From: Anthoceros angustus
Taxonomy: Eukaryota; Streptophyta; Anthocerotopsida; Anthocerotales; Anthocerotaceae
Assembly (NCBI GenBank): GCA_010909165.1
Contig: MU008182.1
Location: 124,001-188,000, forward strand
Direction of reading: 5' to 3'
Length of the DNA stretch: 64,000 bases
The notes under the pieces were generated by a model. The model ran no database searches, had not been told where the DNA came from, and saw only the letters and a program-made list of their open reading frames with translations. Of the stretch, positions 31,809 through 43,443 are shown in pieces. The position numbers were made by a program, and so were the translations under genes. Position 1 is the first letter of the stretch; every line of letters begins with the position of its first letter.

Positions 31809-34695
31809 TCAGCGCACCTGAGTTTGCCTTAATCCAACTACCTCTCTACACTTCTCAAACTTGAACTTGCTCAAAGCCTTGGTCAAGAAATCTGCAGCCA
31901 TATCCTCCGTTTTGCAATACTCAAATGTAACCTCCAACGATTTCACCCTTTCACGAACAAAGTGATGTTGGATATCAATATGCTTTGTCCTTGAGTGGTG
32001 CACAGGGTTCTTGATCAATGCCATGCTTCCCTGGTTGTCACTTTGAAGAACAGTTGGCTGCACTTGTTGATACCCAATTTCTTCCATGAACCTTCTCAAC
32101 CAAATGGCTTCCTTTGTAGCTTGTGTGGATGCCATGTACTCCGCCTCCACTGTAGACATTCCAACAGTTGGCTGCTTTTTGCTATTCCAACTGATGGCAC
32201 CTCCCCTAAGATAAAAATATATCCGGTTGTGGACCTCCTATCATCAAGATCGCTCCCCCAGTCCGAGTCACAATCTGTGTCCTTCATTTGAACCTGAAAA
32301 CTCAAGGTACATGTCATGTGTGCCTTTCAAGTACCTCATTGTCCTCTTCACTGCAATCCAATGTGGCTTTCTACGATTTTGCATATATTGACTCACAACA
32401 CCTAGAGCTTTTCCAAGATCTAGACGAGTAGCAACCATGGCAAACATCAAACTGCCCACTGCTTGTCTACAAGGATTGTTCCTCATCTCCTCCTCCTTGT
32501 GATTGCTTGCAGGACATTGGTCTTTGATAAGCCTCATATCTAGACTAAGAAGTGTTGCAATTGGCCTGCAATCAGTCGTTCCAAAACGATCCAAGAGTTC
32601 CTCGATGTACTTATGTTGTCCAAGCTTGATTGTTCTCCTCACCCTGTCTCTAACCACATGAATCCCAAGGCAATAGTTGAGTTCCCCCAAATCCTTCATT
32701 TCAAATTATCTTGACAACATCTCCTTTACCTCATTGATGGCATCTGTATAGATGCGCTCAACAAAATGAGGTCATCCACGTATATGGCTAGAATAACCAT
32801 AGATTGGAGAACTTTGGATATGTAGATGCTCTCATCAGATGTGCATTGTTGAAATCCTTGCTCCTTTAAGAAGGCATTGATCTTCTCATACCAAGCTCTA
32901 GACCCTTGCTTCAATCCATAGAGAGCTTTCTTCAATTTGCACACCAAACTCTCATTGCCTTTTTCGATATACCCTTCAGGTTGCTCCATATAAATGTCCT
33001 CCTCCAAGTCTCCATTGAGAAATGCAGTTTTTACATCCATTTGATGAATCTCCAAATCATCAATTGCTCCCACTGCAAGTAAAGTCCTTATTGACACAAA
33101 TTTTTGGCCCTGGAGCAAAGGTCTCATTGTAATCGATGCCTTGTTCTTGGCTATATCCTTCACCACCAATCTTGCCTTATATCTCAATCGACCATTAGAA
33201 TCTCTCTTGATTCTAAACACCCATTTGCTCCCAATAGCATTCCTTCCTGCAGGCAAGGAGGTTAACACCCAAGTGTGATTCTTCTTCAATGACTTCATCT
33301 CATCATCCATAGCTTCTTTCCATTGCTTTGCATCCTTCCTTGTAGTGCTTCAGCTATCGTTCTTGGTTCCCTCCCATATTCCATAGCAATGGATGCAAAC
33401 TCTGGTCCTTCTCTCCAATCTCTTGGTGGGGCTCCTTGTTGGATATCTCCTCGGAGGAAGAATTTCTTCTCTCAAGGGTTCTTCCTCATTGTTTCCTCGC
33501 TAGGGATCATTTCATTCCCATCAATCGGAATGACATCTTTTCCAATTGGTTCTTGAGGTATCACAACCTCATGAGCATCAACAATAGGAAATTTCTGCTA
33601 TCTATAGTCTCCGCCTCATCAAAACCACATCTCTACTTATGATGATGCGCCTAGATGCCTTGTCATACAATCTATAGGCCTTTCTATCAATATCATAGCC
33701 CACAAAATGCACTCCAATGCCTTCCCTTGAGCTTGCTCCCTTCTTTGGGTTTATGTGCAAAGGCTCTACACCCAAACACATGCAAGTGAGCAATAGAAGG
33801 CTTCCTCCTAACCAGCATTCCTCCGTGTCATATCCTCTAGTGATGCACTTGCACTTCTATTAGTTAGGTAGACAGTTGCAATGGCTTCCCCAAAACTCAT
33901 AGCCCAATTGTTGATGATGAAGCATGCTCCTAGCACATTCTACCAAAGTTCTATTTTTCCTTTCCGCAACTCCATTTTGCTGAGGAGTGTAAGGGGCCAA
34001 AAATTGTTGCATGATTCCATGCTCCTTGCAAAATGTTTCAAAATCCTTGGACATATACTCACCTCCATTGTCACTCCTTAAAACTTTTATCTTTCTACCA
34101 ATTTGATTCTCCACAAGTGCTTTATGCTCCTTGAACTTCGATAAACAGGCATCCTTGGATTTGAGGAAGTAAACCTTGGTATATCTTGACTTGTCATCTG
34201 TGAAAGTGAGGAAATACTTGGCCCCTCCTAGAGATGTGGTCTTCATGGGGCCACATATGTCTGAATGAATCAAATCTAGCACATGGTTAGCTCTACTTCC
34301 TCCCTTTGGAAATGGAAATCGATGTTGCTTTCCCATCATGCAACCTCTACAAATACCTATATCTTCCTCCTCTCCAAGCTCAAGTCCTCTTACCATCTTT
34401 TTCTTCCATGAGCTTGATGTTTTGAACTCCAAGATGTCCCAATCTTTGGTGCCACAATAGTAGCTTGTTGTTGTGCTCTTGTACCACATTTGCCTCCATT
34501 CTTGAGCTTGGCACCAGTACTCCCACTTAAACAATACATCTTTCCAACCTTCACTCCTTGTGCTCTCACTTCTTCTTTTGCATTCGTGAAGGTCACTCCA
34601 GCTTCCTCAAATCTCACTCTCAACCCTTGAGAGGTAGCCGCTAACGGAGAAGAGGTTTTGCTCAGGCCTGGCACATAGAGGACCTTCTTTAACAT
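31809..34695 (-). pseudogene. copia-B3 pol
   Basis: Pre-integrase sequence (LYVPGLSKTSSPLAATSQGL) begins at 34695. Integrase at about 34400-33860 shows HSDICGPMKTTSLGGAKYF, RSDNGGEYMSKDFETF and NGVAERKNRTLVECARSML, preserving the D-D-E triad. Its C-terminal part (GIGVHFVGYDIDRKAYRLYD) is at 33793-33602. Reverse transcriptase spans 33310-32726 (AIGSKWVFRIKRDSNGRLRY, MDVKTAFLNGDLEEDIYMEQ, IYVDDLILLS) and 32699-32268. RNase H runs to 31809 (TVEAEYMASTQATKEAIWLR, HIDIQHHFVRERVKSLEVTF). Frame changes occur near 34400, 33830, 32710 and 32270-32160. Confidence 0.9.
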
Positions 34696-35004
34696 CCACG
34701 AATAGGCCCTTTAGGAGTGGTCATGGTTAGAAATACAACTCCTTCTCCCTCACATTTTTGAGCGAATTATCACCCAAGTAAATGTTAGTTGCGAGTGGGT
34801 TTGAAGAGTGAAACCATTCACGCCTATTGGTCATATGCTGAAGCTCCTGAATCGATATACCACCTGTCAGCTTCATTTGAGCGGTGATGTGTACTCACAA
34901 AGACCTCATCAAAGGCTTCAGCATAGTTGCTTTGAGGTCTTGCTTTCTCGTCCCTTTGCTTCTTGAAACAGTTCCAATGTGTCCAACCTTGCCAGTATGT
35001 TGAG

Positions 35005-35729
35005 TTATGTTGGACCTTCTATATCCTCCTCTGATTGAGAAGGACCTTCCCTAGCTTGATGGAACTTGAGTGTTCTTCCGAGGCTTTTTGGCCACAAAAG
35101 CTGATTCCTCATATCTTCCCTTTTCTCTTCTTTTGTCTCTTCATGTAAGAGTTTACTCACAAGAATCTCAAAAGTCAAAGTCTCTATTCTTGACTCCAAA
35201 GCTACGATCAAGTTGTTGTATGACTCGGAAGACTTGCAAGAAGAGTCATCACCAAGTGATCATCTGACACAGGGGCTCCAACAGCTGCTAATTGTTGGGA
35301 CAAACTCCTCACTTTGTCTACATGCTCAATGACATGGTCATTCTCACCCATTTGAAGAGTGAAGAACCTTCTCCTCAAAAACAAGCGGTTCATAAGGCTC
35401 TTGTTCTCATATAGCGCCTCCAGCTTTTGCCAAGCTTCCCTTGCAGTCTTACAAGAAGTCACATGCATTAGTTGTGCATCTTCTATATGGAAGCAAATGG
35501 TTGCAAAAGCTTTGCCTGCATGCTCGTCCCACTTGGATTGTTGCTCCACTTCTATAGGGCATGACTCAATTCCTGACACTATCCCCCACAAGCCTTTCTC
35601 GGCCAACAGCATATGCATCTTGAACTTCCACAAGTTGAAGCTGTTACCACCAAATTTGGAGATGACTTGTAGTGTCACCATTCCTTGGGTGTGTGGGCCC
35701 ATAACCTGTTGAGACTGGAAGCTAGCCAT
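35005..35729 (-). pseudogene. copia-B3 gag
   Basis: The frame opens at an ATG inside the LTR (35729, MASFQSQQVMGPHTQGMVTL) and crosses the LTR/primer-site junction without a stop. Gag continues with VISKFGGNSFNLWKFKMHML and ENDHVIEHVDKVRSLSQQLA to a frameshift near 35208. The next piece (35211-35005) carries MIVALESRIETLTFEILVSK. In this copy, therefore, gag could start inside U5 or at one of two ATGs just after the LTR. In copies B1 and B2 the LTR part has a stop (CAATAG), so the U5 start is not conserved. Confidence 0.75.
35693..35706 (-). promoter_or_regulatory. copia-B3 primer-binding site matching tRNA-iMet anticodon arm
   Basis: The minus strand reads CTCAACA, the end of the LTR, then GGTTATGGGCCCAC. 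This is the same 14-base match to the anticodon arm of initiator tRNA-Met as in copia-B1. The ATG within it (GGTTATGGG) is in frame with gag. Confidence 0.75.
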
Positions 35730-35903
35730 GCTTCAAGAGGGTCAGAAGTATCAAGAAAGCAAGTATTCAGAATTGCAAAACTAAGACCACCTAAACGAGG
35801 CCTTAAAACACGAATAAAGAGCAACTTTGAGCAAACAACACAAAGACAATAGTCAAAGAGCTGAACCTGCTATAGATAGCTGGTGGTGAGACATGCGCAT
35901 GAG

Positions 35904-36118
35904 GGCATGTCCAAGTTATTGTGTATATGTGGGATGTATGCATGTGCATGTATGAGTTATGTGGATGTGTGAGCATGTGCATGTATGAGTTATGTGGATG
36001 TGTGAGCATGTGCATGTATGAGTTATGTGGATGTGTGAGCATGTGCATAACATGTAGGCATGTGTTTATGGTATGGTAATATGTACATGTCGTGCATGTA
36101 TGATGTGGATGTGGATAA
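35904..36118. repeat. GT-rich minisatellite, long copy
   Basis: Three units of the 33-base sequence TGTGAGCATGTGCATGTATG plus AGTTATGTGGATG lie within a block otherwise shared with 27277-27433. Shared sequence starts at GCATGTCCAAGTTAT and ends at GGATAAAGG in both places. The minus-strand frame with repeated MLTHPHNSYMH is produced by the array. Confidence 0.9.
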
Positions 36119-37430
36119 AGGTGTGGACACACTTTTGCTGACGGACCAGCTGGGCGCAAACTAATCTCGTGTTGTGTAGTATGTATGGGATTTGATCCCA
36201 AGGGAATGGTTCGCTCCGTTCGCTTATTGTTTACCTACTCCGTGCCCCTAAATAATCTAGACCGCTATCGTAAACCGATCCGCGCCGCCAGACTTTCTTG
36301 ATTGCGAGGGGGATAGCAGACCCCACCCCGCCTTACGATCCTAACTAGTCCGGCCGCTATTGTGGTCCCGGCCCCGACGCCGGACTCCCCACTTGGAGGG
36401 TGGGTAGCAAACTCCAGACGCAACGTGATCCTCAGTCGGATTCTACTACGGCGATTGCCTAGCTACGCGGGCGTTGAAACAGAAACGATGCTCAAGGTAC
36501 CATCCAACCCTTCCGACGAATCGAACCGGGGTACGAACCACCCTTCGTAATGTCAACGGCCGGAGGTTACAGCCTCGGGCCCAACCGTACCACCGCCCGA
36601 ACTTTCTACTTCGCACTCTCCGCTCACCTTCCTTCTTCATGTTCCATAGACAACTCTACCGTACAGGCCCGGTACTGTCGAACGTTTAAGGACTCGTTCA
36701 CGTCCTCGTATTCACCCCGTCTTGGGCTCTTCCCGTTCGCTCCTTTCTCCTCGCTCGCGCTTGCACTTTGCAGTCCGTCGTGGTGTAGTCGTGCACTCCG
36801 ATGAAATGCCGGACTGCACCATCTCCGCATCCGCGCGGTCCAGCCAGTCCGGGCTCTACACACCCTCGTTGGCCATCCGGCTTCCCTTGTCCGTTCTGGT
36901 TTGCTTGTCACCCACGTCCCGCCCTTGAGGAGCAAGGGTTGCGGCTCCTCAGCACCTGCAATCACCTCCATGTGTTGGGGGTTCATCACTGGGACCTCAA
37001 TAGTCCTCTCCAGAGTAGTCCGCCCGCTCGGTGACTCGGGCATCGCATTAGCACTTGGCTCATAGAAGTCAGTATGCAAAACATGGTATCAACCCCAAAA
37101 GGAAAATCGCATTATAGGTGGCAACCCCCCTCTTATATTGCCTTTAAAGGCAGTGCCTTTATTACAATGTGTAGGTCGGTCCTACTGCCAGCTACCTAGG
37201 TACACACGCGAGAGGGATGCCAGATCCTTACGCATGGCTACCTACGTCTACGACAGTGAGGCTGCTGTTGACGCCGGCTGACTCCCCCGCCCGGCAGCCC
37301 AATCCCCAACCCTGGTGCTTGAGGGGCATCCAACCTGATTATCCTTGACCCCTACATTCCGGCAGGGGCCCGGGTTCCCCCTCGACCTTGGTTGGACCTC
37401 ACGCCCGGAGGTGCGCTGACAACAGCCGTC
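36119..37430 (-). other. GC-rich decayed element, possible LTR and gag start on minus strand
   Basis: The minus strand at 37400-37085 has a promoter-like arrangement (GGCAATATAAGAGGGG near 37128) followed by TTGGGGTTGATACCATG near 37085. Immediately after, a 151-residue frame (37079-36624) starts MHTDFYEPSANAMPESPSGR. I do not recognise its protein. Bases 36200-36600 are GC-rich, with no frame of interest. The reading as LTR plus leader plus gag of a gypsy-like element is tentative. Confidence 0.35.
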
Positions 37431-38300
37431 ACCACCAGGTCTTCCTCCGGCTCCGCTGACAGCAGCACCAGAGTTTCGGCATTGCCCCCCTGCGCGCTGG
37501 TGGGCCCGGTCCAGCTGGCCGAGGGACCGAAGTCCGTTCGCCCTGTGGCTGGTTCGGTTCTTCAGACGCCAATGGGTCCATCCTGGGCTTTGGAGGCCAG
37601 ACCTTTGGGTCCGTCCCCTCGCCTTGGGGGCGAACCTCGCTGCTCCCCACCCCAGGTCTACTCTTCAGCCCCATCCTCTCTCCCATCGGACCAATCCCTT
37701 CTGTGGCCTCCAACCCGGGTGCAGGGTCCGGAGAGCATACCTCTTGGTCCTCCGGGGCTTGTCCGCCCAGCTGGCGCCCTTCCTCCGACGGCTCCGCTTT
37801 GCCACTGCTCCCATCCCCAAACAGGGCGCCTAGGCTCCCCATTGCCGCATTCTCCCCCAGCCTCCTCTGACTCCTCTGGAGGCCCTATCGCCTCCGCCAG
37901 CTGGTGCACCACGCTTACAGCTCTTAGCAGCTCCGCATGTTAGTAGGCGAAGTCTGAATCCACCTGCTAGATGGCTACTTGTACGTGGGCCCGTAGGATC
38001 CAGTAATCTTGCCTCCACTGATGCTTCGGCAATCGGGCGTGTTCTTCCACTTGATGGGCTGTCTCGACTCCTAGCCCTTCTAGCCGAGCCTTTGCTGCAT
38101 CTCGGGAGGCTGTAAGGGAGGCCTCTGTGAGTTCTTGGAGCCGCTGCTTCTCGCTAGTGCGCTCCCTCTCCCGTTCTGCCTCGAGGGCTTCCAGTTAGGC
38201 CGTCAAGACCCGGATCTCCCCTCCTGCCCGACGCAGACGGACTAGCAGCTTTTGTTCTTCCTGCTTCCACTGGGTTTGGTCTGTTACCTGCTGGCTCAAT
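37431..38300 (-). pseudogene. Degenerate coiled-coil ORF, gypsy gag-like
   Basis: Read on the minus strand, 38300-38020 encodes QVTDQTQWKQEEQKLLVRLR, then AGGEIRVLTA-stop-LEALEAERERERT and EKQRLQELTEASLTASRDAA, a long predicted coiled coil interrupted by stops. It continues at 37912-37658 as Gly-, Pro- and Glu-rich sequence. Such coiled, acidic and basic proteins are common as gag of plant gypsy elements, and a gypsy gag fragment lies immediately to the right. The GC-rich frames on the plus strand look like shadows. Confidence 0.4.
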
Positions 38301-38311
38301 CCATCTCCTTC

Positions 38312-38560
38312 TCAAGCCCCTCTGGTATGTGAACCAAGCGGGTGGCCTCTGCGAGTGATTTCTCTATAGTACATGAGTGGTTCTCCTGCCATGTATGATG
38401 CCATCTTCAAAAAGGCCATCTTTGCGGTGAATTCATCCTTATACTTCAACTTCATTTCAGCGATGTTCCACCGGAATTTTTCTTCAAAATATGCCAGAGA
38501 CATGGTCCCATGCTTGCTGGTGAACACATCATTCTTGCTTGGCACAATCTCCTGCTCCAT
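38312..38560 (-). pseudogene. Ty3/gypsy (G1 family) gag fragment
   Basis: The minus strand reads KNDVFTSKHGTMSLAYFEEK, FRWNIAEMKLKYKDEFTAKM, then AFLKMASYMAGEPLMYYREI. This is the same protein as the gag pieces at 28280-28573, here in uninterrupted order, which makes it the reference for the inversion there. The frame is lost on both sides. Confidence 0.7.
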
Positions 38561-38599
38561 TCTGACTGTGTAACTGCGTTCTTCTAGCTGCAGAGTCCT

Positions 38600-40109
38600 G
38601 ATGGGACTGGCACTCTAGATGAACTCACCACTTTTCCAAAACAGAAGGCCAATGCTGTTCTCCTCCTCCTGATGATGCCTGCAGAATTGTTTGCTCGTTT
38701 ATCCACCAGACCTTAGAAATACCATTCCTCAGTCAGCCCGCCTTCTGTGCCTCACAACAATTGGAATGTTGTCAAATGGCTCTCCTGACTTGGCCCAACC
38801 AGCTAACCAAGCCAATACATCAATAGCTTCTACCCACTATCTTTCCCAGACCACTGCTGGTTCCAATCGCAGCAAATTAGCTAGCTCAGCAATCGTCAAC
38901 CTACCACAACCAAGCTGCGAGTAATCAATGGCAGAATTCCTGTCCATAAGAAAACATGAGCTTATCTTGTCATCAATGGACAGAACCCAACTTGGCTGTC
39001 TTGTAGCAGATTCTCAGACTCGCTCTTTGGCGATTTTTGCCGCTTCCTCCAACCTCTGGCTGCCATAGCCCTTCTTCAATACACCAACCTGTCTCAAAGC
39101 AACACAAGGGATTGTTGATATGGAAAACGTGACACAAATCTATGACTTATGTCCGGCAATGCAATCCCACAGAGTTGCAAAGAAGACAAAGATCAGTGTA
39201 GGGACGAAGTACGACTGCCCCTTTACAAGACAAACATCAACAATCCACTTAGTTTGGAGTGCTGCTCTACATATATAGCCCCTGGCTCCTGCCATCTTCC
39301 ACTGGTGCGTGCATCTTCTTCCCGATGAACAATGGGAATATTGGTGTGTGCCTAGGTAAGGTAGCCATAAAGTCCTTGGCCTTTGGCAATAATGCCTATT
39401 TAGAAATAATCCCTTATTTCCTTGGCCCTTGGCCCCAGAGTCCCTTTTATATGTATTTTTGATGTTTAAGAGTTTATAAATAGATGAACTGCGCCTATAT
39501 GTGCTTATGTCATCAGTCCTCACATACGTCAAAGAGAGACACATGGTTCATACATGTCACAATACATACCCTCTCTACTCACACACATACCATCCACATA
39601 CATGCACACATACATGCATTCCATGCCCGCATGGGCTCATGTCTTGCTAGTGTTTACATGGCATAACATAGCTCCTAGGGTAGATCAATGTCATCGTACG
39701 CCATGTGCTGGTTAGCATGTGTTACGGTGTGATTTAAGCACCACATGTCACGGTGCACTTGGCTGCGCTGTAGGAGTGTTGGTTACTCATATCATAATAT
39801 TCACATAATCAAAATCAATAGATCGTACATACGACTCGACATGATTCATGTGCCAAAGAAATACGTACATGTACTGAATGCCACGTAAGGCCACGCAGGC
39901 CCTGCGCAATCAAGAACACCTGCTTAGGGGACGCCAACAACGCCATGGCAGTCTACAGAGACGGGGGAGCGCACCGGCACCCAATCCACATCATCCAAAA
40001 GGCAACACCCTGTCCTTTGGGACGTTCCCTGCGACGACGTACAGTGGCCGAAGGGCAAACCTCCTAATGTCATCAGACCTCAATCGACCCCCTCAGTCCA
40101 CAGGCGTCC
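38600..40109. other. Mostly non-coding, decayed coding traces on minus strand
   Basis: Between 39080 and 38680 the minus strand gives MDRNSAIDYSQLGCGRLTIA, ELANLLRLEPAVVWER-stop and VLAWLAGWAKSGEPFDN. This looks like coding sequence with stops, but from a protein I do not recognise. Bases 39550-39640 are an ACAT/CACA-rich simple repeat. 39140-39544 is open on the minus strand but has no coding character. The rest holds nothing I can name. Confidence 0.35.
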
Positions 40110-40322
40110 TTAACTCAAAGAGAAGTTGCTTAGAAGCTTCATCGGCTTCAAGTCTTCAGGTGTTCGCGTGGGATGCGCAAGAAGATTATATGCTCTTTGT
40201 TGCTCTCCACTAAGATCCTCCCCATCACTAAACTCAGTCTCGAGGATGTCCTTGTCTACCTCAAGAAACTCCTCATCATCAGCGGCAGGTCTATTCAAGT
40301 CCAGCTCTGCAAAGTCCCACGT
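40110..40322 (-). other. Possible terminal exon, unrecognised
   Basis: A good acceptor (GTGGGACTTTGCAG, minus strand) precedes an open stretch of about 70 codons. It reads LDLNRPAADDEEFLEVDKDI, then LETEFSDGEDLSGEQQRAYN, and ends with LLSNFSLS-stop. It is acidic and has a DLN motif of EAR type at its start. It could be a separate gene's last exon or an alternative end of the DCD gene just upstream, but no donor of the right phase was found to connect them. Confidence 0.3.
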
Positions 40323-40889
40323 AGCTATCAGAACGTGATTCAGAAGGAAAACCTGATATCCAGAGCAAGCCAAGACTATGTCGTGATAACCTGCCTAAAA
40401 GGGATAAGTTTTACACAAGATAGGCCTCAAAAGATCTGAAAAAATCAGAAGAGGTACATGTTACCAGTGTGACTCTAAAGGGCTCAGGCTACACCGGCAC
40501 AGCATGACCGGGCTGATATGAACGCACATCCCCCAACACAAAGTAGCCGTTCAATCCGATTAAGACAACATCGGAAATAGCCTCTACTTGCAATCAAATC
40601 TTAGTAACGTCAGAAAGACTATCTGCTTGCAATCAAGTCTCATGTACTGAAATTGACAACTGCATTCCATAAATTGAAGTGCGTGAGACAAGGACACACA
40701 CAGCAAAACATAACTTAATCCCACTCACCAATAAAATCATCCCGACTAAGAGAGGAATGCACTAGAACTGATATACCCAGCAGCAGCAAACAGCTTTAAC
40801 TAGACCGCAGTTGACAGATCTTAAAATAGACCTACCGTCAGGTGAGGTGACGCTCCCCATAGCACCCACGGATGCTACATCACAAATAT

Positions 40890-43443
40890 CTACGGTACTA
40901 CATCCAGCATCTTTTCTTGGCTGATAGGATGGCCCTTCCCCTGCCAACTCCATCCGACAGTGGTGTCTGAGCAAGACACCTGCACTTGACAGCTACATCC
41001 GTTACTAAAGTTCCATACTAGGACAGAAGTGGGCCGTAAATGGTCCCCTTGCAGTATCTCTACCCACAGTGCACCTCCTTCAGAAATGAACCTATGCTCT
41101 TCAAAAGGAGACTGGCCACTACCTGCAGGTTCAACACTTTGGAGTTTCTTGTTCCTGATCCCGCAGGCTCCACTGTTGCAGGTTCCTTGTCCAGAAGCAT
41201 ACTGTTCTCTTACCTCACATCCTATTACAACAGCATAGAAAAAAGTGTCATGCAGCATAGGCAAAGAATTTTCTAAAAGCAGGCGAGAGAGCAGACAGAA
41301 GAACTATGGGCTGGACACTTGATCCAAAGAGAAGCAGCAAGTTAACCTTGCGACATCTATCAAACTACTTGTATCCTTACCTCCCTCAAGTGACCATGGA
41401 GCTGCAGCTAGTAACCAAGAAGGTAGCTGGCTCAATGCACGCGTCTTTGCTATTGAGGGCTTCTCCTCCTGGCTTGACACAAAGTCTGCTGGCTTTAAAG
41501 GGTGACAGATCTCAGACACACCGCATGCCCTAGGCACATCTACTAGACCAAGAGTTGAATTACATCTTGGCAACCTAGACACCACTAGATCCCTTCCACC
41601 ACTTTCTTCATCATCCTCTTCAATAACTAGAACCGTTTCTGCCTCCTTACCAGGCACCATCTTTCCAATTCTTTGAGCAGCAATTAATTGGTCACCAGAA
41701 GCAGTAGCAAGATTCTCACTTGTGCATCCAGCACCTGCATGTGTCAGTTGCATTGCTGCAGATGAAAAGCTGGTTCCTGAACTACTGCGGGACTTAGAAG
41801 ACCTTTCCTTCTGCATAATATCTGCCCCTCCATCTTTGGATATTTCAGCCGTGTATGGCATGTCATGCTGCAAAATTCCATGTTGACAGCTTGCTTCTTG
41901 CAAGGTTGGCCACAAGTCTGTCCTCAATACCGATTTGGAATTCCTATCCAGAATAGGTGCGAGAGCAGTTTGTTTCCCTCCAACTTGAAAACCACGTTGA
42001 GACATGCTCTCCATCGACCTGGCTGCATCTTCAAGTTCCTCATGGGGTCCTCCAACACTCCCCACTTCACTGAGGCCACAATCAACCACGATGACAGAGT
42101 AGTCATGGCAGGAAACATGACTACGAGCTGGCAGACAAGAGGATGTGGTTATACCTGTCCCTGAACTTCCGTGCTCTCTTAGTCAACCTCTCAGAGGGTG
42201 CCGGCAAGCATTCAATCTTCCGGCGAGTTGGCTTCAGCGGCCTCATGTTGGACGACATGAACAAGTAAACCAGGGAATCCACCTGCACACTCCGGAACAA
42301 CAGGCAAGAATCATACCCATTATTTCCTTCTCACTTGATGAAATGCCTCTCCACTACTTCGAGCAGGAATGAACAAAGATTTGACTAGGATATAACAATG
42401 CAAACAGAACTGAGATAGTGTAGGATGTCAGCTCAATGTTTGACAATGATCCAACTCAACGTTCGGGCAATGAGATAGCGACTTCAGAAGCAGTAAAGTT
42501 GCCGAACCTGAGCTTGGTTCAGATCGAACTTGAACTTGTTGCAAACAAAGTTATCTTCCATAGCCTTCCGGAACACGCTTATATGCAAATTTGGGCACTT
42601 TTCCCACATCGTCCACCTCACCTGCCATCGGACGGCAGTAGGAATTCAGATCCTGCTGCTTTCAGTTCTACAACCTGCGTGGGAAGGGTGAAGTCAGACC
42701 TGTGCAAGGAGGTCCTTGGAGTCAACAACCAAGGTGTTGGGCCTCAGTCTGCCGTATGATGTGGCCTCATAGACCCCATACAACTCCTTAGTATGGTAAT
42801 TGAATAAGAAAAGCTTGGTTCCAGGAACCACACGGAGCACAAGGTTTTGTCTTGCAACAGGCTGTCCGAATATCTTAAGGTCCATAAACTTCCTCACGCT
42901 ATTGCGAGTGCATCCAACAATCATTCCAGCCAAGGGAGACCTGCTGCCAGCTCGAAGCTCGTCCTCGCCCCCCGTGGGAGAGGATGATAGCCTTTCAAAT
43001 ACGGAGAGAGGGCGGGATAATCTACGAAAGACAGACTTTCTTTCCCTCGATGCCGGGTCGTTCCTGACTGAAACCTGGATGTCACTACCCTGACTTGCAT
43101 GGCGCACTTTGCGAGGGGCCCTTGACTCTTCATCCTCAACGTACAAAGGCACAGACCAGGTGTCATCCGGGATGGCCTTCACAGCTCTACCACACCACTT
43201 CCGCTCCAGCCGTGAGCTGCTGTCAGCAGGGTTTGTGATCAGCTCCACTTCTCGAGTCTTGGCCTTAAAGGAAATTCCATTCTCGCTACAGGACCTCTCC
43301 TGAAGTAAAGCATCGACAGTAGCGTGCTCTGCAGCCGGCGACATGGCATCATGCCCGAGCCCAAATTTGATGAAAACGTTCAGCAGCGGTGCCTGCCTCG
43401 ATCTCAAACCCTGCAATTTCTCGTGTGGTGCAGAATGGTACAT
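40890..43443 (-). CDS. DCD-domain protein, five exons
   Basis: Exons (minus strand) are 43443-42700, 42621-42508, 42282-42155, 42069-41381 and 41221-40890. All introns are GT-AG and all phases agree, giving about 668 residues. The DCD (development and cell death) domain spans about residues 171-296 and is split by introns 1 and 2: LAGMIVGCTRNSVRKFMDLK, then VPGTKLFLFNYHTKELYGVY, exon 2 with VRWTMWEKCPNLHISVFRKA, and exon 3 starting VDSLVYLF. Upstream is a twin motif, SVFRRLS and SVFERLS. After the DCD lies a basic patch (PTRRKIECLPAPSERLTKRA), then a low-complexity Ser-rich region. DCD proteins are plant-specific and linked to stress, cell death and development. The role of this one cannot be deduced. 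I started at 43443 because it is the first ATG in the open frame; a later ATG exists. The 3' end is the least certain part. Confidence 0.75.

Larger units (their letters stand above)
31457..35883 (-). mobile_element. copia-B3: nearly complete, 5' LTR truncated
   Basis: From right to left: the R/U5 part of the 5' LTR (35883-35707), half-tRNA primer site (35706-35693), gag, protease, integrase, reverse transcriptase, RNase H, a purine-rich GAGTAGGAG, and a complete 3' LTR (31801-31457, 345 bp, TGTTGAGG to CTCAACA). The outer part of the 5' LTR is replaced by a GT-rich minisatellite. All copia domains are present, but several frameshifts inactivate it. It lies in the opposite orientation to copia-B1 and B2. 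Confidence 0.9.

Noticed and set aside
35803-36201. 132-residue His/Met-rich ORF on the minus strand
   Set aside because: It is created by the 33-bp GT-rich repeat array and crosses an LTR boundary, so it is not a gene.
36140-36215. Possible tRNA gene, with GGGATTTGATCCCA resembling a T arm
   Set aside because: I could not form a complete cloverleaf or find an A-box at the right distance. The 14-base string is just a palindrome.
37392-37943. 183-residue Pro/Ser-rich ORF on the plus strand
   Set aside because: It is GC-rich with no domain. The opposite strand carries a continuation of a coiled-coil frame, so this looks like its shadow.
39140-39544. 134-residue minus-strand ORF
   Set aside because: It has no motif, an irregular composition, and covers simple-repeat sequence.
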